Shown: positions 33,239 through 40,564 of the stretch, in pieces
Layout: the number at the start of each line of letters is the position of its first letter
How positions within the stretch are numbered: position 1 is the stretch's first letter
Assembly: GCF_019236475.1 (NCBI RefSeq)
Contig: NZ_JAFAIX010000009.1
Span: 248,001-312,000, forward strand
DNA length: 64,000 nt
Direction of reading: 5' to 3'
DNA from: Chitinophaga sp.
Lineage (GTDB): Bacteria; Bacteroidota; Bacteroidia; Chitinophagales; Chitinophagaceae
Position numbers and translations under genes: made by a program
The notes under the pieces: model-generated
Databases searched by the model: none
Told to the model about the DNA's origin: nothing
The model's input: only the letters and a program-made list of their open reading frames with translations

Positions 33239-36200
33239 ATGGCTGAATTAAGACGATATCCCGGTCCGGTTCCTTTTTCAGAGGAATATATGGAGCTGTT
33301 CTTTGGTAGGGAAGACGACATCTCTTTGTTGGGGAATCTAATAAAGCTCAATACCGTTACCGTTCTATTCGGACGATCTGGTATTGGAAAGTCTTCACTA
33401 ATAGAGGCAGGACTTTGTCCTCTTTTTGAAAAACCAGTTCCTCAACCCTCCAATTCAATACCGGAGGAGAGTACTATCATAGCGAAATCTTTCAAAATCA
33501 TTAAGATTCGCTATATGGTAAATACAGATATAGAAAAAAGCTCCTCCTTAGTAGCACAATTAATCACACAACTGCAAAACTATCTGGAAGACTCCCCTCT
33601 ATTTATGCCAGCCTTAAAGTTGCCCACTGAAGAAATCAGTGCCTGGCAGCTCTTCAAATCACTTCAATGGAAATACCATGATGAATTTGCAGGAATCTTG
33701 CTCATTATGGATCAGTTTGAGCAAATATTTAATGCCACCGCAAATGAGATCAGCCAGTTAAATACCGCTATCGCAGAGATTGTATACAACCGTCCACCAG
33801 CCGTTTTCGCCGAGCCCTTTCAAAAACTGATAGATGAGGAATTGGCGCCTAACAAAAAAAGTCTCCTGGATAATGAAGCAGGAGAGTTCCAGCTAAATCT
33901 ACTGCAAAATGGCCTTCGTCTTCATTTTCTATTAGGCATCCGGTCAGACAAACTATACCAACTGGATGACCTGGGAACGGTAATACCAGATATTTTTCGT
34001 AATCGTTATCATTTAAAAAGACTACCAGTAGAAAAATTAAAGCATGTGATATGCAGTCCGGCAACGGCCCAAGGACCTTACTTATCGCGCCCTTTTCTCA
34101 TCGATGAGGACGTGATCAAGACAATTGAAAGCTTCCTGACTGTCCGTGTAAAAAACAGGCGTCCGGAAATAAAAATCGAAACATTCCTGTTGCAGATTGT
34201 ATGCCAGCACTTGGAAGATCAGGCCATCTGCCGCCAGGAGGCAAACAAAACGGTTGAGCTACAAGTAAATGATGTAAGTAATTTAAAAGATATCTCCAAA
34301 AATTATTATCTCCAGATTTTCAAAAATCGCCCAGGCATAACCGTTCCAGATACGGTTGGTGTATCCTTTGATGGCTTTGAAGCATTGCAGGTATGGTACC
34401 TGATTGAAAGAAAACTTATCGATGAAAAAACGATGAGCCGTGTATGCCTGGATAAGGTATTCATCAACTCACTTGGATTTGATGAGGGCTTGCTAGAAAG
34501 ACTGACAGAAACACGCATCGTTAGAAGAGAAATCAATACCGTTAGTGGTGAAAGCTATGAACTAAGTCATGATTCTTTTATCGATCCCATTACAGAGGTG
34601 GCCAGAGATGAAAAGCATTATGGCAGTCTCTCCGATTCAATCGCCATTCATTACGAGACAATGCTTTCAAAGTTCTCCCCGGAAGACAAAAAGCAAATAA
34701 AACAGCTCATCAGTACAAGATTCCTGGATACTGCCGGCAATCTTCAAACAATAGCGCTTCCGGCCTCAGAAATCAGGAGGGAATTGCTACATAGACTTAT
34801 CAGGGAAAAGACGATCATTCGCATTGAATATTGGGATAGGACAGCCAAAAGAGGTAGGAGATATTACTATGTGCTGAACGAGATATATAAAGACGCTGCC
34901 TTCAGAATGGGCGCTAAAGACACTGGAATCAAGCAAATGCGGAAGTACAGAACGGTTTCCTACTTAGCCATTGCCAGTCTGATACTTCTAGGAACATTTT
35001 TTTGGCTCCTCAGAAACAGCTGGTTACTATATTTCCGTTATAATGCCAGTACCACTGCACAAAAGATCTTTATAAAGCCAGACGATGAACAAAATGGAAT
35101 TCGAGAGAAAATTTTCCTGCTTGGAGAAACCTTTACACGCCTGAGAAAACAGCCCAAAGAAAGCTTATCCGCGAGTAATAAATTAGTCAGCGAATTCCTC
35201 AATAGCAAACTCCTTGGAAAAAGAATTTCCATGCCCGGAAAATTGGTAGGATCTTTCATGAACGGATCTGAAGATGGGGTTTTTCTTGTTTCATATATTG
35301 ATAAGGACACGATGTCAGGTGTAGCAAACTACACTCCCGACAACTCCTTTATACCACCAAGTGAAAAGCCAAAAGATATAACTCTATACTGGCACAAGGG
35401 GGATAGCGCCTTTCATTTCAATAATGTACTTGAAGGCGGTTTTGTTGAAAATGCACCATACATGTTCATTAGAACTCAGGGTAGTTTATCCTTCTATGCT
35501 ATCTCCAATAGTGCACCTCCAAAACTAACAGATCGATGGGCATTCAAATTTTCCTGGATTACTAAAACAATCCAGAAAGAAAAAATACTCAATAATATTT
35601 CAATAAAAAAATACATCCCTCAAACAGTCGCTTACCTGCAGACGACGGCCATACAGTCTTTTTTCTCCCAACTAAAGGCTAACGTCATGGGACAACAAAT
35701 CCATTTCAAAGTCATGGGGCAGCAGATGTTTTATAGTGAAAAAGAACATCTTTTTTTTACTATAGAACCGATTAGTGAAGCCATTCAAACTTTTAATGAT
35801 CAGCTACAACCTATCCAGCGATGGCAATTGCAACCTGGAGAAACATTGATTCCGCCCAACGACTATAATTCTCCATATATTTATAGCTATGGTCAGGAAA
35901 AAAATCAGCTCTCCTATGTTCAACAATATAATATTCTTGGAGAAAGAATGGCCAGAATAAACATCTCAGCTCCAATCAAAAATGCATCCTTTGATCAGGG
36001 CCATTATCTAATTATTCAAACAGCTCAAAAAAGCATCTTCCTGAACCCAAACTTAAACCAACTCCCAACTTCTATTAACGGCACACTTGCTACGGATCAA
36101 CTACAAACTGTTGTTAGCCGTAAATCAGATGTACTAATCCTTAGTAATAGCAATCTCGCGCTCTATCATCCAAAAGAAAAAACAGACAGCATAACATTAA

Positions 36201-36553
36201 ACGATTTCATTATTGGCACCAGTTTTTCAATTGGCGGTGATACAGTATTTGCAAAAACAACTGCTTCCATTTACTTGCTGGATAGGCATTTGAATATATT
36301 AAACAGATTTCCTTGCGATGGATGTACCGTATACAATAATGTAATACTCTCCAATTACAATAGCTATCTAATGCTGACAGACTTCCAGGACCCAATGATC
36401 AAAAGTGTTAATGGGGATAATCCGGAAAGCATTGTCACATGGATACGCTATCAGAACAGAGAAAAATGGCACCTAAACGATTCCATTTATAAAAAATACA
36501 ACTTCGCACAAACAGGTGTATATAATATCTTCCGTAAACTAGCAGGCTTATGA
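33239..36553 (+). CDS. nSTAND1-type NTPase with membrane segment and large C-terminal domain
   Basis: The ATG at 33239 is chosen because it opens the diagnostic RYPGPVPF...FFGRE segment of novel-STAND-1 NTPases. The 1104-residue protein has Walker A GRSGIGKSS at 45-53, Walker B ILLIMDQFEQIF near 153-164 and helical STAND regions up to about 560. One membrane helix is at about 574-600. The last 500 residues are beta-rich and look like a propeller-type sensor. STAND NTPases oligomerise on sensing a ligand and activate linked effectors. It overlaps the CHAT gene by 4 bases (ATGA), which couples their translation. Confidence 0.82.
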   Translation: MAELRRYPGPVPFSEEYMELFFGREDDISLLGNLIKLNTVTVLFGRSGIGKSSLIEAGLCPLFEKPVPQPSNSIPEESTIIAKSFKIIKIRYMVNTDIEKSSSLVAQLITQLQNYLEDSPLFMPALKLPTEEISAWQLFKSLQWKYHDEFAGILLIMDQFEQIFNATANEISQLNTAIAEIVYNRPPAVFAEPFQKLIDEELAPNKKSLLDNEAGEFQLNLLQNGLRLHFLLGIRSDKLYQLDDLGTVIPDIFRNRYHLKRLPVEKLKHVICSPATAQGPYLSRPFLIDEDVIKTIESFLTVRVKNRRPEIKIETFLLQIVCQHLEDQAICRQEANKTVELQVNDVSNLKDISKNYYLQIFKNRPGITVPDTVGVSFDGFEALQVWYLIERKLIDEKTMSRVCLDKVFINSLGFDEGLLERLTETRIVRREINTVSGESYELSHDSFIDPITEVARDEKHYGSLSDSIAIHYETMLSKFSPEDKKQIKQLISTRFLDTAGNLQTIALPASEIRRELLHRLIREKTIIRIEYWDRTAKRGRRYYYVLNEIYKDAAFRMGAKDTGIKQMRKYRTVSYLAIASLILLGTFFWLLRNSWLLYFRYNASTTAQKIFIKPDDEQNGIREKIFLLGETFTRLRKQPKESLSASNKLVSEFLNSKLLGKRISMPGKLVGSFMNGSEDGVFLVSYIDKDTMSGVANYTPDNSFIPPSEKPKDITLYWHKGDSAFHFNNVLEGGFVENAPYMFIRTQGSLSFYAISNSAPPKLTDRWAFKFSWITKTIQKEKILNNISIKKYIPQTVAYLQTTAIQSFFSQLKANVMGQQIHFKVMGQQMFYSEKEHLFFTIEPISEAIQTFNDQLQPIQRWQLQPGETLIPPNDYNSPYIYSYGQEKNQLSYVQQYNILGERMARINISAPIKNASFDQGHYLIIQTAQKSIFLNPNLNQLPTSINGTLATDQLQTVVSRKSDVLILSNSNLALYHPKEKTDSITLNDFIIGTSFSIGGDTVFAKTTASIYLLDRHLNILNRFPCDGCTVYNNVILSNYNSYLMLTDFQDPMIKSVNGDNPESIVTWIRYQNREKWHLNDSIYKKYNFAQTGVYNIFRKLAGL

Positions 36554-37407
36554 CAACAACACTTGATCACCTCATAATTTTTGTAAACAAAGAATCAATA
36601 GAAACCATTATTCCTCAATTCTCAGATCAGCTCCCCATGCAAACAGGACTGGCGTTACTCATGGGAGATCTCAATACTGCCATCTCTAATTTTAATGATG
36701 GACTGATGAATAGGATGGATTATGAGGTTAAACTGGCAACTCTGAAAAGACGATTACAATTCGTCCTGAAGCAACTGACCCCCACAGAACTCGAAAAACT
36801 GTACCATATAAATGATGGGAAGGGCAATAAAAAGATCAATATCCTTTTTGTACAATCACTTCCCAAGACAGAAAACCGGTTGCAGCCCGATTATGAATTC
36901 AGAAGAATTAGTGAGATCATAAAAAAAAGCAACAACCAACAAATTTTGTTGGAAATGCCCTTACTCGCAGCTGAATATAATTCCTTTGTAGCGGAGTTAA
37001 ACAAATACCAGCCGGCAGTTGTCCATTTTACAGGCCATGGGACACCGGAAGGTATTTTCCTGAGTACACCAGATAATAAATCTGAACTAATCAAAATATC
37101 AGCTTTCTGCAATTTGTTCAGGACGATTAAGGGGATGACAGACTGTGTGATACTTAATGGTTGTGAAACTTCTATACTCGGTGCCGCCCTTTCACAGGAA
37201 GTAAAACATGTTATCGGTATGTCTCTTCCTATCAGCGATATGGCCGGTACCAATTTCGCAGAAACATTTTACACCGCTCTGTGTTCAGCCCCCACCATTG
37301 ATTACCTGAATGCCTTTCGTCAGGCACTAACTAGACTAGAAGTGAATAATCAAGAGCAGGTAGACACACCGCAGATGTGGGTAGATGGCATATTGCAGGT
37401 AAATTGA
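36550..37407 (+). CDS. CHAT-domain caspase-like protease with N-terminal adaptor
   Basis: The 285-residue protein has a C-terminal CHAT peptidase domain (about 95-285) with the catalytic His163 in VHFTGHG and Cys205 in ILNGCE, the standard dyad, followed by the G-M-S-x-P-I-S-D loop and a helical end. The N-terminal 90 residues are helical (LLMGDLNTAISNFNDG, YEVKLATLKRRLQFVLKQL) and resemble an effector-associated adaptor domain. CHAT proteases in such operons cleave a partner protein on activation. Here the candidate substrates are the 249-residue protein or the SIR2-like protein. It is the last gene of the operon. Confidence 0.85.
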   Translation: MTTTLDHLIIFVNKESIETIIPQFSDQLPMQTGLALLMGDLNTAISNFNDGLMNRMDYEVKLATLKRRLQFVLKQLTPTELEKLYHINDGKGNKKINILFVQSLPKTENRLQPDYEFRRISEIIKKSNNQQILLEMPLLAAEYNSFVAELNKYQPAVVHFTGHGTPEGIFLSTPDNKSELIKISAFCNLFRTIKGMTDCVILNGCETSILGAALSQEVKHVIGMSLPISDMAGTNFAETFYTALCSAPTIDYLNAFRQALTRLEVNNQEQVDTPQMWVDGILQVN

Positions 37408-37436
37408 TGTCATTAATTACCCCCCACCAAAAACAA

Positions 37437-37467
37437 AAAAGCCTGTAAGCTAAACTTACAGGCTTTT
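37437..37467. terminator. Terminator after the conflict operon, copy of the tRNA-Leu terminator
   Basis: A perfect 13-bp stem (AAAAGCCTGTAAG) with a 5-nt loop. The 31 bases are identical to the hairpin 3' of tRNA-Leu copy 2 at 39739-39769. Confidence 0.85.
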
Positions 37468-37500
37468 CCTTGTGCCCCTTAGTGGATCATTATCGAACCA
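37468..37500 (-). pseudogene. Degenerate tRNA-Leu 3' end (possible att remnant)
   Basis: Directly beside the shared hairpin, the bases read CCTTGTGCCC, then TGGAT and CGAACCA with small insertions. At tRNA-Leu copy 2 the same hairpin is followed by CCTAGTGCCC, TGGAT and CGAACCA, the discriminator, acceptor and T-arm. This looks like a decayed copy of the tRNA 3' half. It puts the SDR/GlxA pair between a tRNA 3' fragment and an intact tRNA, the layout left by an element inserted at a tRNA gene. Confidence 0.5.
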
Positions 37501-37617
37501 ATTAGTGTTGATGCTTAATAAGTTATCTATATTTTGATATCTATGACTTTATTTTGTAAATGGCGCAAAAAGAGAAAATCAGGTGCTACTACAGGTAACA
37601 CCTGATTTTATTGAAGT

Positions 37618-38409
37618 TTAATCTGCAATTACACCCATACTTAGGTTAACAATAGTACCCGTCATAGCACTTGCTCGATCCGAAGCCATAAATGCAGCGA
37701 CTTCGGCCATTTCCTGTAATGTAGGCAGGCGTTTAAGATGAGTACGTCCCTCAATAATTTTCTGGAATTGCTCGCGAGTAATGTTATTAGCCTTGGCATG
37801 AAGTCCATATACTTCTTGTATAGTTTCGCTATCTACCATTCCATGTGGGCGTAAACCAACAACTCTAACACCACGAGGGCCAAGCTCAGCTGACAGATCT
37901 CTTATCAAAGCCTCTTCAGCTGCCATGGCAATGGCAACCCCTCCCATATGTGGGATTGCTACCCGCGATGGACTGGAAGTAACATTCATCAGGACACCCG
38001 AACCTTGCTCAATCATATGCCGACCAATTACACGCGCTGAAAGAAAATTGGATTGCACGTGCGATAAAATGGGAGCCATAAATTGATCAGTGGGGAGATC
38101 AATAAGTGGCACACCTTGTAGCATTGTGTTACGCAGTCCGACGGCATTAAATGAAATATCAACATGTCCTTCTTTAGCAAGAACTGCATCGAGATGCTTT
38201 GAGATTGCCCGCTCATCCAGTGCATCAACTTCAGAAACATCTGCATAGCCACCAGCGGCGTTAATTTTTTTTGCCACAATTTCTACATTTGACCTATTGC
38301 GGCCGGTAAGAAAAACCTTTGAACCTTCCCGTGCAAAGGTTTCCGCAATCGTACGACCAACTGCGCCTCCAGCGCCATAAATAATGGAAACTTTGTCCTT
38401 TAGTAACAT
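37618..38409 (-). CDS. SDR-family protein with altered catalytic tetrad
   Basis: The ATG at 38409 opens a clear Rossmann start (MLLKDKVSIIYGAGGAVG); upstream codons to 38517 are not part of the family. The 263-residue protein has the GxxxGxG loop GAGGAVG at 12-18, an NAG-like NAVG at 89-92 and VTSSPSR at 143-149. At the position of the catalytic Tyr-x-x-x-Lys it has Val158 and Met162, so reductase activity by the usual mechanism is doubtful. The C-terminal TGTIVNLSMG fits the family. It is divergent from the GlxA-type regulator gene, which probably controls it. Confidence 0.85.
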   Translation of the reverse strand: MLLKDKVSIIYGAGGAVGRTIAETFAREGSKVFLTGRNRSNVEIVAKKINAAGGYADVSEVDALDERAISKHLDAVLAKEGHVDISFNAVGLRNTMLQGVPLIDLPTDQFMAPILSHVQSNFLSARVIGRHMIEQGSGVLMNVTSSPSRVAIPHMGGVAIAMAAEEALIRDLSAELGPRGVRVVGLRPHGMVDSETIQEVYGLHAKANNITREQFQKIIEGRTHLKRLPTLQEMAEVAAFMASDRASAMTGTIVNLSMGVIAD

Positions 38410-38477
38410 AATTCTGATTTTGATTAAAATGACAAGGCAAAAGTAGTGTCCATAGTTTGTTCTATTTATGCGTAAAA

Positions 38478-38510
38478 TGGACAATATCTTGTGTTGATTT
38501 GGACAAAATA
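38478..38510. promoter_or_regulatory. Candidate half-sites between the SDR and GlxA-type genes
   Basis: TGGACAATAT at 38478 and TGGACAAAATA at 38500 are 22 bases apart within the divergent promoter region. The second is identical to the 11-mer at 29234. They are plausible binding sites for the regulator encoded at 38538. Confidence 0.4.
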
Positions 38511-38537
38511 TTGCCATACTTTTGAAGGAAAAAAATA

Positions 38538-39506
38538 ATGAAACAAGTAACCATCATTCTGCCAGCTGGTGAAACGAACCTAAGTAGTGTAATGGGTACG
38601 TTGGAGATTCTTAGAAGTGCTGACGAGTATTGGCAAAAATTAGGAAATGGGCCTAAGATGGAAATACGCGTAGCCGCCGTGCCATCCGAATTAAAACATT
38701 ATGGCCAATTTTATTCGCTTCACCCTTTAGATATCAAAGACATCAAAAAACATGACTTGGTGATTATTCCTTCGGTTACCGATCCGGGCGGCTACGAACG
38801 ATTAATTAGCAATAATAAAATATTGATTGAATGGCTATGTTTACAATATAAGAAAGATGCCGAAATTGCCAGTATATGTACAGGTGCATTTTTACTTGCA
38901 GCCACAGGTTTACTCGACGGAAAAATATGTTCCACACATTGGAAAGCAGAGCGTGATTTCAGGCGATTATTCCCTAATGTTGATTTACATATTGACAAGT
39001 TACTTATTGCCGGACAAGGGTTGTATACCAATGGTGGTGCTTTTTCTTTTTTAAACCTAATCCTTTTTTTGGTTGAAAAGTTTTTTGATCGGCAAACCGC
39101 CATTTACTGTTCAAAAGTTTTTCAGATTGATTTCGACCGAACGTCTCAGTCACCATTTACAATTTTTCAACCTCAAAAGCATCACAATGATGAGGTGGTC
39201 AGCAGAGCACAGGTCTATATGGAAGAAAATCCAGGTGAAAAAATATCCTTTGAAAAACTTGCCTCCAAACTTGCCGTTAGCAGGAGAAATTTTGATCGAC
39301 GTTTTATTAAAGCAACTGGTAATACACCCGTTGAATATATGCAACGGATAAAGATGGAAGTTGCAAAAAACTTGTTGGAAAAAGGTAGAAAAACCATGTT
39401 TGAAATTATGGAGGATGTCGGTTATAATGATGAACGGACCTTCAAAGAAATATTTAAAAGAATAACGGGAATGTCGCCAGTAGATTATAAGGCAAAATTC
39501 AATTGA
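38538..39506 (+). CDS. GlxA-type AraC-family transcriptional regulator (DJ-1/PfpI + AraC HTH)
   Basis: The 322-residue regulator has an N-terminal DJ-1/PfpI-like domain (about 1-180) with the nucleophile-elbow Cys114 in ASICTGAF. The C-terminal AraC DNA-binding domain (about 215-322) carries the two HTH motifs SFEKLASKLAVSRRNFDRRF and MEDVGYNDERTFKEIF and ends TGMSPVDYKAKF. This architecture senses a small metabolite or stress. It is divergent from the SDR gene, with TGGACA half-sites in between, so it likely controls the SDR gene and itself. Confidence 0.92.
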   Translation: MKQVTIILPAGETNLSSVMGTLEILRSADEYWQKLGNGPKMEIRVAAVPSELKHYGQFYSLHPLDIKDIKKHDLVIIPSVTDPGGYERLISNNKILIEWLCLQYKKDAEIASICTGAFLLAATGLLDGKICSTHWKAERDFRRLFPNVDLHIDKLLIAGQGLYTNGGAFSFLNLILFLVEKFFDRQTAIYCSKVFQIDFDRTSQSPFTIFQPQKHHNDEVVSRAQVYMEENPGEKISFEKLASKLAVSRRNFDRRFIKATGNTPVEYMQRIKMEVAKNLLEKGRKTMFEIMEDVGYNDERTFKEIFKRITGMSPVDYKAKFN

Positions 39507-39655
39507 ACAATGAAACGGAGCATTTCTAATTACAATTATGATGTTAAAAGCCCAGATTTAAAAATGGGGAATAGGTATTGTGCCTATAGGTATTGTGCCC
39601 AATGGAATGGTGTTACTCGCTGCCTGGAATTCCTAGTAAAAGCTAGGAAATGCTT

Positions 39656-39735
39656 TCAAAAGTGAGTGTCATTGTGAGTGTCATAAATAATGGGAAGAAG
39701 CGTGAGTAGCGGGGAAATTTGACACCCGTAGAAAA
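39656..39735. repeat. Iteron-like GTGTCA repeats, copy 2
   Basis: This block repeats 18845-18935 with most bases conserved, except for an 11-base deletion that removes one direct unit and some substitutions. It lies 3' of tRNA-Leu copy 2, in the same relation to the tRNA as copy 1. Confidence 0.6.
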
Positions 39736-39738
39736 TAG

Positions 39739-39769
39739 AAAAGCCTGTAAGCTAAACTTACAGGCTTTT
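39739..39769 (-). terminator. Terminator of tRNA-Leu copy 2
   Basis: A perfect 13-bp stem (AAAAGCCTGTAAG) with a 5-nt loop directly 3' of the tRNA; identical to 37437-37467. Confidence 0.8.
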
Positions 39770-39774
39770 CCTAG

Positions 39775-39858
39775 TGCCCAGAACTGGATTCGAACCAGCA
39801 CACCCTTGCGAGCGCTGCGACCTGAACACAGTGCGTCTACCAATTTCGCCATCTGGGC
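39775..39858 (-). tRNA. tRNA-Leu(CAG), copy 2
   Basis: All 84 bases are identical to copy 1 at 18977-19060, with anticodon CAG, and about 32 bases 5' of the gene are also shared with one mismatch. It follows the same fold, and CCA is not encoded. Confidence 0.93.
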
Positions 39859-39949
39859 AACTGATTTTGTGTTTCAGGGGTGCAAAGATAGGAATATCTT
39901 TTATTCTACCAAATATATTTTTAAAAAGCTCCCAACAGAGATAAATTTG

Positions 39950-39969
39950 CTTACTTACTGGTAAGTAAG
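39950..39969. promoter_or_regulatory. TetR-type operator upstream of the TetR-fabF operon
   Basis: A perfect inverted repeat, CTTACTTAC-TG-GTAAGTAAG, ends 30 bases before the TetR gene start. The form is that of TetR-family operators, so autoregulation is likely. Confidence 0.65.
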
Positions 39970-39999
39970 TATTTTTGGGCCGTGAGTATCTAACTAATT

Positions 40000-40554
40000 A
40001 TGTCTGAAACAAAAGATAAAATCGTTTCCCTAGCGGACCAGTTAATCCGTGTACGCGGCTTCAACGCCTTCTCTTATAAGGATATCGCCGAACCGCTAGA
40101 GATGAAAAATGCTGCCGTCCACTACCACTTCCCCGCAAAATCTGACCTGGGAATAGGTGTCATCCAACACGACAGAAACCGCTTCGCTGCTACCATCGCC
40201 AAATGGAACAAACTACCAGAACAAGAACAGTTACAGCAATTAATCAATGTATTCCGCAAACATTGCCATGCGGGAAACATATGCCTGATGGGCTCCCTGT
40301 CGCCGGATTATAATACCCTCGCGCCAGATATGCAGCAAGAAGTACAACAAATGGCAGAAGATATTCTGCATTGGCTTTCACAAACACTCGAAAACGGGCG
40401 CAAACACAAACGCTTCCAGTTTAAAGGAAAAGCGGCAGACAGGGCACTGCTGATTATGACGAATCTTCAGGCTTCCCTGCTCATGTCCCGCGTGCTAGGA
40501 CCCGAAATATTTACCCGGATAAGCCACCAACTTATGGAGGACCTTATCCCTTAA
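40000..40554 (+). CDS. TetR/AcrR-family transcriptional regulator
   Basis: The 184-residue protein has an N-terminal TetR HTH (about 5-50; AFSYKDIAEPLEMKNAAVHYHFPAK) and an all-helical ligand-binding C-terminal domain. A perfect palindrome precedes it. The next gene, a 3-oxoacyl-ACP synthase, starts 10 bases after the stop, so the regulator and enzyme are cotranscribed. It could sense an acyl compound or a drug; the ligand is unknown. Confidence 0.92.
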   Translation: MSETKDKIVSLADQLIRVRGFNAFSYKDIAEPLEMKNAAVHYHFPAKSDLGIGVIQHDRNRFAATIAKWNKLPEQEQLQQLINVFRKHCHAGNICLMGSLSPDYNTLAPDMQQEVQQMAEDILHWLSQTLENGRKHKRFQFKGKAADRALLIMTNLQASLLMSRVLGPEIFTRISHQLMEDLIP

Positions 40555-40564
40555 AATCAATGCT

